The position numbers and the translations under genes were made by a program. A stretch of 64,000 bases of DNA from Bacteroidia bacterium (GTDB taxonomy: Bacteria; Bacteroidota; Bacteroidia; 2-12-FULL-35-15), in assembly GCA_020051175.1 (NCBI GenBank), contig JAGVJJ010000024.1, forward strand, positions 1 through 64,000. The letters are read 5' to 3'. The notes beneath the pieces are model-generated. The model had not been told where the DNA came from, ran no database searches, and saw only the letters and a program-made list of their open reading frames with translations. Below, piece after piece: positions 24,705 through 34,628 of the stretch. Each line of letters begins with the position of its first letter. Position 1 is the first letter of the stretch.

Positions 24705-25151
24705 TTAGTTCTTGTTATCTTTGCCCAAGTCTCTTACAGAAGTGCCAACTTCATCAGCATCATGGTTGAACTCACGCTTAAACGATTCCCACCTTTCATT
24801 GTCATTGTCTTCAGTTTTGTAATCATCCATTCTGCGTTTTAGTTCTCTGTTTTTCTCTCTTAAAGCAGATATTTTTTCTTTGTACTCAGCCTTCACTTCT
24901 TTTTTTTCTCTTTTCATTTCATCTTCAAGAGCATCGATTTTTCTTTCGTTTTCATCAATTCGCGCTTCATTGTCTCTTTTGAAAGTGTTGTAATCTTCTG
25001 TGTAATCTACTTTTTTGTGTTCTACATTTTCAGCGGTTTCAATTACCACACCATCTTTGCGGTCAGCTGTTTTGTCTGTTGTTGAATCGCAGCTGGTAAA
25101 TGCAGTTCCTGCAGCTACAACTGCCATTGTAATAAAGGCTAATTTTTTCAT
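24705..25151 (-). CDS. Coiled-coil lipoprotein
   Basis: A 148-residue lipoprotein: signal peptide with lipobox AFTSC (lipidated Cys about residue 20), then a low-complexity Lys/Thr/Asp/Val segment, then a long charged coiled coil from about residue 55 to 115 with heptad-like Glu/Lys/Arg repeats (ERKIDALEDEMKREKKEVKA). The C-terminus is acidic and hydrophilic. It may span or scaffold the periplasm like Lpp or similar stress lipoproteins (inference). It precedes the small membrane protein gene and shares its terminator. Confidence 0.75.
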   Translation of the reverse strand: MKKLAFITMAVVAAGTAFTSCDSTTDKTADRKDGVVIETAENVEHKKVDYTEDYNTFKRDNEARIDENERKIDALEDEMKREKKEVKAEYKEKISALREKNRELKRRMDDYKTEDNDNERWESFKREFNHDADEVGTSVRDLGKDNKN

Positions 25152-25321
25152 AGGATTTTGTTTTTAAAAGTTTGTTTGGTTTTTAAATGTGAAAACTACA
25201 TTTAGATTTATTTTTTATGCAGGCAAAAGTATAGGCTCGACAAGATATTGCCCGAAATATTCGTTCAATGCCGAATATCAGTAGCCAAAAAAATGAATGG
25301 GGCCTGCGGTAAAAATTGTTG

Positions 25322-26167
25322 CTATGCTAGTGGTGTGAGTATTGCAGGTTGCAGCATAGCAACAAAAGCAGATACGTGCTTGTTAAATTCCTCAGGCTGT
25401 TCCAGGTTGGACATGTGGGAAGCTTTGTCAATTGTGTGCATTTCTGAATGCGAAATGTGCTCGTATAGGTATTCGGATTGGCTTACAGGCGTTACAATGT
25501 CTTGACGTCCACAAATAATTAGAGTTGGGATGCGTATTTCTGTTAATGCAAAGCAGCTTTCCTGCCTGTTAGCAAGGGCATGGAGGGTTTGCGTTATAGT
25601 AACCGGGGCTGTAGCCAGAATGGTTTGTTTTATTTTATCAACTACGGTCTTATTGCTATTGATTGATTCCTCCGTGAATATAGTTTTGACGAAATTCTCG
25701 GCATATTCTGAGAGCCCATCTTTTTCAATTTGTGCGATGGTTTTTTTTCGCTTCTCTTTTACCTCGGGAGAATCGGCAATGCATTGGGTATCGCACAGGA
25801 TAATTCCTTCAAACCGTTCTGGATAGCGGTTTACTGCATTTAATAGTATGTAACCACCCATAGATAAGCCACATACTATCGCTTTTTTAATTTGCAATAC
25901 ATCCATGAACTTTATGAGGTCATCGGCAAAAAGCTGAATGCTGGGCTTTTCTTTCCCCGCACTGGTTTTTCCAAACCCTCTTATGTCGTATGATATTACA
26001 CGGTTATTGTTTTTTAAAGCTTCTGTCTGCGGTTGCCACATGGTTTTATCAAATGGAAAGCCATGGATGAATATCACAGGAATTGAACCCTCCCCCAAAT
26101 CATTAAAACGAACAGTTATATCCCCAGTTCTGATTTCTATATTTTCTCCGGTTGTTCTCATGTTCAA
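25322..26167 (-). CDS. Alpha/beta-fold hydrolase
   Basis: A 281-residue hydrolase. The oxyanion-hole motif FIHGFPFDKTMW is near residue 35, the nucleophile elbow GLSMGG near residue 103, the acid likely in ICGRQDIVTP, and the catalytic histidine in IDKASHMSNLEQPEEF near residue 260. Close in pattern to 3-oxoadipate enol-lactonase or other small-ester hydrolases, but the substrate cannot be inferred. No signal peptide; cytosolic. It stands alone. Confidence 0.88.
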   Translation of the reverse strand: MNMRTTGENIEIRTGDITVRFNDLGEGSIPVIFIHGFPFDKTMWQPQTEALKNNNRVISYDIRGFGKTSAGKEKPSIQLFADDLIKFMDVLQIKKAIVCGLSMGGYILLNAVNRYPERFEGIILCDTQCIADSPEVKEKRKKTIAQIEKDGLSEYAENFVKTIFTEESINSNKTVVDKIKQTILATAPVTITQTLHALANRQESCFALTEIRIPTLIICGRQDIVTPVSQSEYLYEHISHSEMHTIDKASHMSNLEQPEEFNKHVSAFVAMLQPAILTPLA

Positions 26168-26267
26168 AGCTTTTAAAAATTAGAGGTTGAAAATAATTAA
26201 AATATAAGTGAGATAATTTTTTCATTCGGTGTAAAGACAATTTGCTCAGGTAAATGAACAGTTTTTG

Positions 26268-26351
26268 ATGTTCGTGTTCAATTTGCTTTTTATTTTAGCA
26301 TTAACGGCCATTGTACTGGCATTATATTTTTGTTTAATTAAATTGTATTGA
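26268..26351 (+). CDS. Possible 27-residue single-helix membrane peptide
   Basis: A short open frame encodes MFVFNLLFILALTAIVLALY followed by FCLIKLY, a single hydrophobic helix. It lies in an otherwise empty 230-base gap, upstream of the small basic exported protein. There is no clear ribosome-binding site and chance AT-rich sequence can produce such frames, so this is only a candidate. Confidence 0.2.
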   Translation: MFVFNLLFILALTAIVLALYFCLIKLY

Positions 26352-26398
26352 ACCTTTATGTGAGGGATATACAGAGTAACCATTGAAAACTATAAGCT

Positions 26399-26683
26399 AT
26401 GAAAATGAACATAATAAAGATGCTGATCGCATATATTGCTTTCACAGTCGTATCCACAGCTAGTCAGGCCCAGGTAAAGGGCCCATCCGAAACTAAAAAG
26501 CAGGCAGAAACTGAAATACAGGCAGAACAGAAAAAAGAAAAGGCAAAAAAAAGAAGGTATGAAAAGATAGCAGATGTTGAGATTGCACAGCTTGAACAAA
26601 AACCCAAATACAAACGCACTGTTAAGAAGAAAGAGCGTCTTTTGCTTAAACCTGTGATTGTATCGAAAGAGCGTAAAAATTAA
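26399..26683 (+). CDS. Small exported basic protein of unknown function
   Basis: A 94-residue protein with a signal peptide (MKMNIIKMLIAYIAFTVVST, cleavage near ASQA) and a very charged mature part rich in Lys, Glu, Gln and Arg, including KKEKAKKRRYEKI and KYKRTVKKKERLL. It is predicted basic and helical or disordered. I do not recognise a family. Its stop overlaps the stop of the convergent membrane gene by 4 bases. Confidence 0.55.
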   Translation: MKMNIIKMLIAYIAFTVVSTASQAQVKGPSETKKQAETEIQAEQKKEKAKKRRYEKIADVEIAQLEQKPKYKRTVKKKERLLLKPVIVSKERKN

Positions 26684-27063
26684 GGGTTAGCAGTATTAGA
26701 GCTAGGGGCTGTTTCCTGGTTAGCAGCACTGGTGGCCAATCTTTTCTTGTAAAAATAGGCAACAGTGATCATTCCGGTTGCGAAAGGTATGCCTGCATAA
26801 TTTTTTAATTCTTCGTGATGTAAAAACTCGCAAAGCATCCAGTAGGAGTTACCCGTAATCCAGAAAAAAACGGATAAATTAAGCCAAAATGCATCTGTTT
26901 TTTCGCGCCAGCTTTTAATCGCAATTATTATTGCCACAGCTATTGTTGGGATGATCATTGTAATCCCTAATACTTTCCATTGAAGCATCCAGCAGGTATC
27001 CTTTAGTAGCCATAGTGGGATGTGGAAATTTTCGTATTGGTATATTTTAAACATAGTAAGCAA
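26680..27063 (-). CDS. Small membrane protein of unknown function
   Basis: A 127-residue protein with three hydrophobic helices at about 33-50, 62-76 and 92-106. Between helices 2 and 3 it has a His/Trp/Glu-rich segment (NSYWMLCEFLHHEELKNYAG) that might bind a ligand or metal. The C-terminus is a hydrophilic Ala/Thr/Ser tail. No family recognised. It may start at the first or fourth residue Met. Confidence 0.6.
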   Translation of the reverse strand: MLTMFKIYQYENFHIPLWLLKDTCWMLQWKVLGITMIIPTIAVAIIIAIKSWREKTDAFWLNLSVFFWITGNSYWMLCEFLHHEELKNYAGIPFATGMITVAYFYKKRLATSAANQETAPSSNTANP

Positions 27064-27228
27064 ATTTAATTAATTTAGTAAATGTGCGGTTAATGCAAGG
27101 GTGTTTTTTCATAATCTGACTATTGATCACCGATAATTAACGAAAATTGAAGTCCAAGCATTTAAAGGGGATTTATATTTGTAAATACGGATTTGACCTC
27201 GATTGTACATAAATAAGCATTTACCACA

Positions 27229-27489
27229 ATGATTCAGTTAAAAGAAGGGGAAATAGAAAAAATAATAAGCTGCGATAATCCGCAATTGGTAAAGTATGTG
27301 ATTACGGACACTATTGGTTCGCTGAAGGAGGAGGGGTTAATCCATGACCTGATTATGTGCTACATACAGGAATTGGACCTCTCTCTGGCTTTATACAAAT
27401 GCAGCAGCTTATCGAATAAGGAAGCCGATAATATTCGCTTCGCCCAGGAAATTTTGATGAATAAAATATTAAATGGAATAGATGCATAA
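27229..27489 (+). CDS. Small cytosolic protein of unknown function
   Basis: An 86-residue, mostly helical acidic protein (EGEIEKIISCDNPQLVKYVI; LNKILNGIDA tail) with no signal peptide or membrane segment. I do not recognise it. It lies about 100 bases upstream of the TPR-like membrane protein on the same strand, with a possible separate promoter. Confidence 0.5.
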   Translation: MIQLKEGEIEKIISCDNPQLVKYVITDTIGSLKEEGLIHDLIMCYIQELDLSLALYKCSSLSNKEADNIRFAQEILMNKILNGIDA

Positions 27490-27586
27490 AATTTTGAAAG
27501 AAACTCAAATTAATTGCTGACTGTGACAATTTTGCACTAATTTTGTGCCGCTGAACAGAACTAATTAATTTTCTTTAAAATACTTT

Positions 27587-28243
27587 ATGAAACAGCTATT
27601 ACGTTTTTATATACTATACCGCTTACCGATTAGTATTGTATTAATTGGGCTTGGTATACTTGCGCATATTTATGATGAGCCGGTAGAAGCTTGGATTTGC
27701 TATATTCTGGCTGCTTTTTCTCTACTCCTTTATTTTATGCTTGGTACAATGCGACTTGTACAGGAAGCTGTTGCTGAAGGAGATGTGGAAAGCGCTATGC
27801 GCTATATCAGGATGATAAAGTTCCCCCGTTTACTATTTAAGCCGGTACGTTCAGGATATTATATGCTGCAAAGTAATCTGGCTATGGCCTCGGATGATTT
27901 AACATCGGCTGAGAAAAATATCCGTAAAAGCCTTAATACCAAATCGACAATTATTGGTGATATGAAAGGCGAGAACCTTTTGCAGCTGGGATTTATACAG
28001 CTTAAAAAAGGTAATCATAAGGAGGCTCGGTTAACCTTGGTAGAGGCGGTAAAAGCCGGAATTAATGATAAAGAAGCTTTGGCTACTGCTTATCTGCAAT
28101 TGTGCTCACTGGAAATACAACGTAACCAGAACCGCATTGCAAAGGATTATTTCAGAAAAGCGAAAGCATTGAAGCCAAAGAATGAGGAGCTTGTAAAGCA
28201 AATCAAGACAATGGATAAACAAATTGCAAGAATACCTGGTTAA
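27587..28243 (+). CDS. Membrane-anchored TPR-like protein
   Basis: A 218-residue protein with two N-terminal membrane helices (about 12-28 and 34-54) and a cytosolic domain of helical pairs that read as tetratricopeptide-like repeats (GYYMLQSNLAMASDDLTSAE; ENLLQLGFIQLKKGNHKEAR; AYLQLCSLEIQRNQNRIAK; YFRKAKALKPKN). TPRs mediate protein contacts; the partner is unknown. It is followed by a good terminator. Confidence 0.7.
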   Translation: MKQLLRFYILYRLPISIVLIGLGILAHIYDEPVEAWICYILAAFSLLLYFMLGTMRLVQEAVAEGDVESAMRYIRMIKFPRLLFKPVRSGYYMLQSNLAMASDDLTSAEKNIRKSLNTKSTIIGDMKGENLLQLGFIQLKKGNHKEARLTLVEAVKAGINDKEALATAYLQLCSLEIQRNQNRIAKDYFRKAKALKPKNEELVKQIKTMDKQIARIPG

Positions 28244-28272
28244 AACCTGTTTTTTCAAATAAAAAAGTTTAT

Positions 28273-28302
28273 AATAAGGAAACCCTGTTTCCTTATTTTT
28301 TT
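28273..28302 (+). terminator. Rho-independent terminator after the TPR-like gene
   Basis: Arms AATAAGGAAA (28273-28282) and TTTCCTTATT (28288-28297) enclose a 5-base loop and run into a T tract to 28302. It ends the plus-strand gene 30 bases after its stop and may also serve the convergent helicase gene. Confidence 0.75.
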
Positions 28303-28307
28303 GTCTT

Positions 28308-29645
28308 TTATTTTCTTTTTCCTTTGAGTTTGTTTCTTATTTCAGCCTTTTTGGCTTCTCTTTCCTGTCTTCCCGGACCACCCAGATTAATCTTTTTGTT
28401 TTTATCCTTTTTCTCATGAAAGGCTCCTTGGCCCTTAGGTAGTTTAATTGCCGCTATTCTCGCCAGGTTTTTATCCAGTACAAATGGTTTTTCATCCTCT
28501 GTAATTACATTGGAAATCTTTACATCAGGCGGAATTGGCTGCATTGGAATGCGTTGATTCATAAGCGTCTCAATCTCCAGCTGATGCACTTCTTCCGTTT
28601 CATTGATGAAAGAAATGGCTGTTCCGGCTTTATTCGCCCTGCCTGTACGCCCTATACGATGAATATAATCCTCTGGCCTGTTGGACATGTCAAAATTAAC
28701 CACATGACTTACATCCGATATATCAAGTCCGCGGGCCATAATATCTGTGGCAATCAATATCCGTTTGCTGCCATCATGGAAATGCTTCAATGCATTGATA
28801 CGCGCAGTTTGCGCCAGATTAGAGTGAATTACTCCTACCTTATCAGTAAATCTTTTCTCCAGCTGCTCGTACAGTTTATCGGCCAGCTTTTTGGTTTCAG
28901 CAAACACCAGTACTTTGCTCATTTCCTCATCTGTATTTAAAAGGTACTCAAGCAGGTTCACTTTGGTGTTAAAGTTCGGTACATGATAAGCAACCTGCAC
29001 AATTTGCTCCAGCGGAGTACCATGAGCTGCAATTTCAACCGTTTGCGGTTCATTAAAATATTTTTTTATTACATTTTCCACTTCTTCATTCATGGTTGCT
29101 GAAAACATGAGGTTCTGACGTTTGGGTGGCAATAAATCCAGCAACCCTATTAATTGCTGCCTGAACCCCAAGCCGAGCATCTGGTCAACCTCATCAATCA
29201 CCAGTTTCTGAATATCTTTTAAACGTAACAGCCCTGTAAGTGCTAAGTCGGCCAGTCTGCCGGGTGTAGATACAATAATGTCGAGCCCGTTATATACCAG
29301 CTGTTTTTGTGTGTTGATATTAGTACCTCCATATATAGCCTGGTACCTTACATTCATATAAGGAGTAAGTTTTTTGATCTCTTCCACAATCTGCAATACA
29401 AGCTCACGTGTAGGAACAATTATTAATACACGAGGATGTTTTTGTTCAGAATATTTTAACTGTCTCAGAATGGGGAGAAGGTAGGCAAATGTTTTTCCTG
29501 TACCTGTTTGTGCAAGCGCCACCATGTCCTTGCCGCCCATGATTACAGGAAACGTTTTCTCCTGTACCGGGGTAGGATGAATGTAACCCAGGTCATTCAA
29601 TGCGTTTATTAGGGGCTTGGTAAGGTTTAGTTCTTCAAATGTCAT
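28308..29645 (-). CDS. DEAD-box RNA helicase (RhlE-like)
   Basis: A 445-residue ATP-dependent RNA helicase. Q-motif region PTPVQEKTFP, motif I AQTGTGKT, motif II DEVD (VIDEVDQMLG) in place of the canonical DEAD, motif III SAT, and motif VI HRIGRTGR are all present, with a basic Lys/Gly-rich C-terminal tail typical of RhlE/SrmB-type proteins in ribosome assembly or cold adaptation. I start at the ATG at 29645 (MTFEELNLTKPL), which begins at the normal family position; 13 upstream in-frame residues look non-homologous. Confidence 0.93.
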   Translation of the reverse strand: MTFEELNLTKPLINALNDLGYIHPTPVQEKTFPVIMGGKDMVALAQTGTGKTFAYLLPILRQLKYSEQKHPRVLIIVPTRELVLQIVEEIKKLTPYMNVRYQAIYGGTNINTQKQLVYNGLDIIVSTPGRLADLALTGLLRLKDIQKLVIDEVDQMLGLGFRQQLIGLLDLLPPKRQNLMFSATMNEEVENVIKKYFNEPQTVEIAAHGTPLEQIVQVAYHVPNFNTKVNLLEYLLNTDEEMSKVLVFAETKKLADKLYEQLEKRFTDKVGVIHSNLAQTARINALKHFHDGSKRILIATDIMARGLDISDVSHVVNFDMSNRPEDYIHRIGRTGRANKAGTAISFINETEEVHQLEIETLMNQRIPMQPIPPDVKISNVITEDEKPFVLDKNLARIAAIKLPKGQGAFHEKKDKNKKINLGGPGRQEREAKKAEIRNKLKGKRK

Positions 29646-29802
29646 AAAGATATAGATAACGAATGATTTAATGCTTATACTCATGCATTCTCCGGTGGCA
29701 AAGCCACTTTGGCAAATGATTCAGCGTAAGCACTACGAATTTACGAAAACGAAATGGGTATATGGCCAGAAAAAATTTAAAATTCAATTTTATTCGCAAT
29801 CT

Positions 29803-31467
29803 TTATTTGTAGCCCAGTGCTTTCAGCATCTTTTCGTCCCTCCTGTAAACATCAAGAAAGAAGAACAATTCGCCTTCGTCATTGACTTCGGCTGAGAAAT
29901 AATTGACATATATCGGCAGTGGCTTGCGCGCATATACATATTTTTGCTCTTCCTTTAACAGATCCATTTTTAAGGAGTCAAAAGGGTATCTGACACTATC
30001 ATCACGTATTATAAAATGGGCAAAATCAATGAATTTTTCAAGGCGTATACATCCATGACTCAAGGCACGCATCTCACGCTTAAATAATCTTCTGCCATCC
30101 GTATCGTGCAGGTATACACCATATTTGTTTTCGAAATTGAATTTTAAAATGCCGAGCGAATTGTCGTCACCCATGCGTTGTCGAAGGCGGAACGGGAAAT
30201 AGGTTTTGGAATACTTTTTCCAGTTTATAGGAGTGTAAGTAATAATTTCGCCATAATTATTCAGCACATCAAAGTTCTTTCTGCGCAGGTAGGATGTGTC
30301 GCGCTTAAGTATTGGTAAAATCTCTTTGGTTGCAATGCTGTAAGGTACATTCCAATAAGGGTAAATAATAAAATAGCGGATTGTACTTTTTAGCAGTGGT
30401 GTTTTGTGCTTCGGTTCACCAACAATTACCCGTGATTCCATCACAATCGTATCTTCCTCCACCACCCGCATCTCATATTTCGGAATATTTACCCATACAA
30501 ATTTTTTATCGGAAGGATAATTGTACATTCTCCAGCGCTCCATATTCATTTCCAGTTGCTGGATGTAGTCTTTCTTAGTTTTTTGCAGGGCCTGGAAGGT
30601 GAGCTTTCCAACCTTTCCGTCTTCAGTTAAATGATGGTAATACTGGAAGTTCTTAATTGCATTCGCCATTCTTACAGTGTCAGAATCCCCTGGGGTTTCC
30701 GTATAATCATGGCTTGCTACCAAACGCTCCTTTAATCGTTGGTTAAAAGTAGTGCTGTCCGATTGTCTTGTTGCCAGGCTGTCCCAGTCTGAATCTTTGA
30801 ATTCTATTCTGAATTCCTTCAGCGCTTTTTTTAGCGCATGATATTGCTTGTTTTTCGGTTGCAATGTATCAATAACTGTACGGATTGTATTTTGTTTAAG
30901 TGCATCGTTCAACAAGTCCACAAGGTTTATGTTCATTTGAGCTGCTTTCCATTCCCTTACAAGACTATCAGGGTTAAGGCGGCCTTTGCTTACGTGAACT
31001 GCAAACGTAAAAAAGGCATCTGTCATGAGAATGTCGGCCTTTGTAATTTTAACAGCATCATATTTTTTTGTGACCGTATCACGTTCTGTCTTAAAAAGGC
31101 TGTCTATTTGCAAGTAGTGGTACTCATTTGGATCAAGTCCATACTCCTCAGCATTCTTTATAATCGTAAACAAAGAGTCTCCAGGTTTGTTGTATTTTCC
31201 TTTATCTGACCAGGTTACAGTAAAATTATTCTTTTCATAAAATTCAACAATGTATTTTGTTGCCAGCAGGCTGTCGCTGGCAATAACAAGGGTTTGAGCA
31301 GTATCAAAATCGTTGAGCTGTTGTTTTAGCAGGTCAGAAACCTCTTCGTTTATGCGTTCAGGCTTGGTAACAAGTACTACGGGCTTCTCCGTATCCTGGG
31401 AGCACTTGCTGCAGCCAACAATAAGCAAAATTATCAACAGGAAAAAAAGATGCAAACGCGGTTTCAA
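29803..31467 (-). CDS. L,D-transpeptidase, YcbB-like lipoprotein
   Basis: A 554-residue murein L,D-transpeptidase. The N-terminus is a lipoprotein signal (LLIILLIVGC, lipidated Cys about residue 19). A peptidoglycan-binding helical domain is seen near residues 265-300 (AIKNFQYYHHLTEDGKVG), then the YkuD catalytic domain with the nucleophile motif SHGCIRL near residue 467-473. It forms 3-3 cross-links in peptidoglycan or attaches proteins to it. Large size and inserted domain match the LdtD/YcbB class. It stands alone, divergent from polA. Confidence 0.92.
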   Translation of the reverse strand: MKPRLHLFFLLIILLIVGCSKCSQDTEKPVVLVTKPERINEEVSDLLKQQLNDFDTAQTLVIASDSLLATKYIVEFYEKNNFTVTWSDKGKYNKPGDSLFTIIKNAEEYGLDPNEYHYLQIDSLFKTERDTVTKKYDAVKITKADILMTDAFFTFAVHVSKGRLNPDSLVREWKAAQMNINLVDLLNDALKQNTIRTVIDTLQPKNKQYHALKKALKEFRIEFKDSDWDSLATRQSDSTTFNQRLKERLVASHDYTETPGDSDTVRMANAIKNFQYYHHLTEDGKVGKLTFQALQKTKKDYIQQLEMNMERWRMYNYPSDKKFVWVNIPKYEMRVVEEDTIVMESRVIVGEPKHKTPLLKSTIRYFIIYPYWNVPYSIATKEILPILKRDTSYLRRKNFDVLNNYGEIITYTPINWKKYSKTYFPFRLRQRMGDDNSLGILKFNFENKYGVYLHDTDGRRLFKREMRALSHGCIRLEKFIDFAHFIIRDDSVRYPFDSLKMDLLKEEQKYVYARKPLPIYVNYFSAEVNDEGELFFFLDVYRRDEKMLKALGYK

Positions 31468-31671
31468 GGGAGAAAATATTTATGTCAAATTTATGAAATA
31501 ACAATTACACGGGAACGGAGTATTGATGTTTTATTTCGGTGAGTTTTGAGAAGAAATACACAATATACCCACACTTTTGAAGGAGCTGTTAAAAAATGAC
31601 AATAATCCGGTTTTTCACCTGAATTATTAAAATTTTTCGGCTATTTTTATGGGAAATATATATACCTGAAG

Positions 31672-34578
31672 ATGAATAACGAAACCTCAAAAAAATTATT
31701 TTTACTCGATGCATATGCGCTTATTTATCGTGCCTATTTTGCATTCAGCAACAACCACCGCATTAATTCCAAAGGTTTAAATACTTCTGCTATTTTGGGA
31801 TTTACCAATACCCTTGTGGAAGTGCTGAAAAAGGAGAAGCCGACACATATAGCTGTGGTATTCGATACTGCTGAACCTACTGTTCGACATGTTGAATACA
31901 CTGAATATAAAGCTCAGCGTGAAGCCATGCCGGAAGATCTTTCTTCTGCAATACCATACATAATTAAGCTGATAGAAGGTTTTAATATTCCTGTTTTGTA
32001 CTCACATGGCTATGAGGCGGATGATGTAATAGGTACATTGGCTAAAAAAGCGGAGCAGCATGGCTATACCACTTACATGATGACTCCTGATAAGGACTAT
32101 GGACAGTTGGTTTCGGAGAATATTTTTATTTATAAGCCTGCCCGTTTAGGCAATGGGATTGAAATATTGGGTGTGAAGGAAGTGTGCGCAAAATGGGAAA
32201 TTGCGAATGTTTCCCAGCTGATTGATATTTTGGGCCTTATGGGCGATAAAGTAGATAATATCCCGGGAATACCCGGAGTAGGTGAAAAAACTGCTATTCA
32301 ACTCGTGAAAGACTTTGGAAGCATTGAAGGGCTTATACAAAATACGGATAAGTTAAAAGGAAAGCTAAAGGAGAAAGTGGAGCAGAATGCGGATAAAGCA
32401 ATAATGTCGAAACGCCTGGCTACTATTATTTGTGATGTACCTGTTGAATGGAATGAGAAATCGCTGGAAAGGGAAGAACCGAATAAGGAAGTGTTGAAAG
32501 AGCTTTTTGCGGAATTGGAATTCAGAAGACTTGCTGAACAGCTTGGTTTAACGGGTACTGGTCCTGCCTCGTTTGATGCAGAGACTACAAGCGCTCCTGT
32601 ACCTAAGATCCAAACACCAAAGAAAACGGTCAAATCCAACCCGGGACAGGCCGATCTGTTTGCATCCGAAGCGGATGAAGTAATTGCATTGGAACAGGAG
32701 CTTCAGATTGAGGAAGCCGCGATTGACGGGGATGAGGCTGCAAGTAAATCCTCCTCGCAGCTTGCCAGAATAGATACTATACCGCATGTATACCATCTCG
32801 TAGATACATTTGAAAAACGTCAGCAGCTGATTGCAGAATTGAGTCGCCAGCCGGAGATAAGCTTTGATACCGAAACAACAGGTGTTGATGCTAACCAGGC
32901 AGAATTGGTGGGGATGTCGTTTGCATATAAAACAGCAGAAGCATATTATATTCCTTTTCCTGCCGATCAGTCAGAAGCGCAGCAAATGGTGAATGAGTTT
33001 AAACCGTTGCTTGAAAATGATGCTATTATTAAAATCGGACAGAATATAAAGTACGATTTATCGATCCTGAAGCGTTATGGTGTTGAATTGAAAGGAAAGT
33101 TATTTGATACTATGGTGGCTCATTTCCTTATTCAGCCGGATATGCGTCATAATATGAATGTTCTTGCCGAAACTTACCTCAACTATTCACCTGTTTCAAT
33201 TGAAACACTGATCGGGAAAAAAGGAAAAGGTCAACTCGATATGCGCAGTGTGCCTATAGAGCAGATAAAAGATTACGCTGCAGAAGATGCAGACGTGACT
33301 TATCAGCTAAAAACGGTTTTTGAGCCTATGTTGGGTAAAGCTCATGCACAGAAGCTGTTTGAAGAAATTGAAGTTCCATTGATCCCTGTTTTGGCTGATA
33401 TGGAATCGGAAGGGATTTCATTGGATAAAAGTGCTTTGAACGAATTGTCAGTTGGACTGCAGAAAGATATTACTTCAATAGAAGCTGAAATCCAGCAGCT
33501 GGCGGGCACACCGTTTAACGTGTCTTCACCAAAACAGGTGGGTGATATATTGTTTGAGGTTTTGAAAATTGTTGAAAAGCCGAAGAAGACAAAAACCGGT
33601 CAATATGCAACAGGTGAGGATGTGCTCGTAAAGCTGGTTGGCAAGCATGAAATTGTAGGGAAAATATTGGATTACCGCGAACTCGTAAAATTAAAGAATA
33701 CTTATGTTGATACTTTGCCAGAACTTATAAACCCGTTGACTGGCCGTGTACATACATCTTACAATCAGGTGGTTGCTGTGACGGGTCGTTTGAGCTCTGA
33801 TAATCCTAACCTTCAGAACATTCCTATCCGTACGGAAAGAGGACGTGAGATACGTAAAGCTTTTACAGCACGCAATGAAAATTACACACTTCTCTCAGCC
33901 GATTATTCACAGATAGAGTTAAGAATTATTGCAGGTTTGAGCAAGGATGCGGGGATGATTGAGGCTTTTCAGTCGGGACAGGATATTCATAAGGCCACTG
34001 CTGCTAAAGTATATGGCGTGGGTTTAGAAGAAGTAACATCCGATATGCGTAGAAATGCGAAAATGGTAAACTTTGGTATTATTTATGGCATTTCTGCCTT
34101 TGGACTTTCGGAACGATTGAATATTCCACGCAAGGAAGCCGCTACCATCATTGAGAATTATTTTGCAAAATATCCGGGCATCAAGGCTTATATGGATGAG
34201 AGTATTCAGGTGGCCCGTGAGCAGGGTTTTGTAGAAACAGTGATGGGCCGCAGAAGATACCTGAGAGATATTAATTCCAGCAATTTTACTGTGCGTGGTT
34301 TTGCTGAACGTAATGCCATTAATGCGCCAATACAAGGCAGTGCAGCAGATATGATTAAAATTGCAATGATAAATATTCATAAGGATTTTAAAGCTCAGAA
34401 TTTAAAATCAAGGATGTTGTTGCAGGTACACGATGAGTTGATTTTTGATGTGTGGAACGAAGAGATAGATGTGGTAAAGCCAATCATTGAAAACCGTATG
34501 AAGAATGCGATGCCTGCTTTGAATATCCCGATTGAAATTGGTATGGGAACAGGCCGCAATTGGTTGGAAGCACATTAA
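31672..34578 (+). CDS. polA: DNA polymerase I
   Basis: A 968-residue PolA with all three activities. The 5'-3' exonuclease domain occupies residues 1 to about 290 (LLDAYALIYRAYFAF; GDKVDNIPGIPGVGEKTA). After an acidic linker of about 70 residues, the 3'-5' proofreading domain is apparently intact (FDTETTG near 398, IGQNIKYDL, YAAEDADVTYQL). The polymerase has motif A LLSADYSQIELR near 742, motif B RRNAKMVNFGIIYG, and motif C VHDE near 919. It fills gaps in repair and removes RNA primers. The HerA-like gene follows by 50 bases. Confidence 0.97.
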   Translation: MNNETSKKLFLLDAYALIYRAYFAFSNNHRINSKGLNTSAILGFTNTLVEVLKKEKPTHIAVVFDTAEPTVRHVEYTEYKAQREAMPEDLSSAIPYIIKLIEGFNIPVLYSHGYEADDVIGTLAKKAEQHGYTTYMMTPDKDYGQLVSENIFIYKPARLGNGIEILGVKEVCAKWEIANVSQLIDILGLMGDKVDNIPGIPGVGEKTAIQLVKDFGSIEGLIQNTDKLKGKLKEKVEQNADKAIMSKRLATIICDVPVEWNEKSLEREEPNKEVLKELFAELEFRRLAEQLGLTGTGPASFDAETTSAPVPKIQTPKKTVKSNPGQADLFASEADEVIALEQELQIEEAAIDGDEAASKSSSQLARIDTIPHVYHLVDTFEKRQQLIAELSRQPEISFDTETTGVDANQAELVGMSFAYKTAEAYYIPFPADQSEAQQMVNEFKPLLENDAIIKIGQNIKYDLSILKRYGVELKGKLFDTMVAHFLIQPDMRHNMNVLAETYLNYSPVSIETLIGKKGKGQLDMRSVPIEQIKDYAAEDADVTYQLKTVFEPMLGKAHAQKLFEEIEVPLIPVLADMESEGISLDKSALNELSVGLQKDITSIEAEIQQLAGTPFNVSSPKQVGDILFEVLKIVEKPKKTKTGQYATGEDVLVKLVGKHEIVGKILDYRELVKLKNTYVDTLPELINPLTGRVHTSYNQVVAVTGRLSSDNPNLQNIPIRTERGREIRKAFTARNENYTLLSADYSQIELRIIAGLSKDAGMIEAFQSGQDIHKATAAKVYGVGLEEVTSDMRRNAKMVNFGIIYGISAFGLSERLNIPRKEAATIIENYFAKYPGIKAYMDESIQVAREQGFVETVMGRRRYLRDINSSNFTVRGFAERNAINAPIQGSAADMIKIAMINIHKDFKAQNLKSRMLLQVHDELIFDVWNEEIDVVKPIIENRMKNAMPALNIPIEIGMGTGRNWLEAH

Positions 34579-34628
34579 TTCAATTAAACAATTTTACATT
34601 AGGCAATTAACATAAAATCAGGTGTTGT

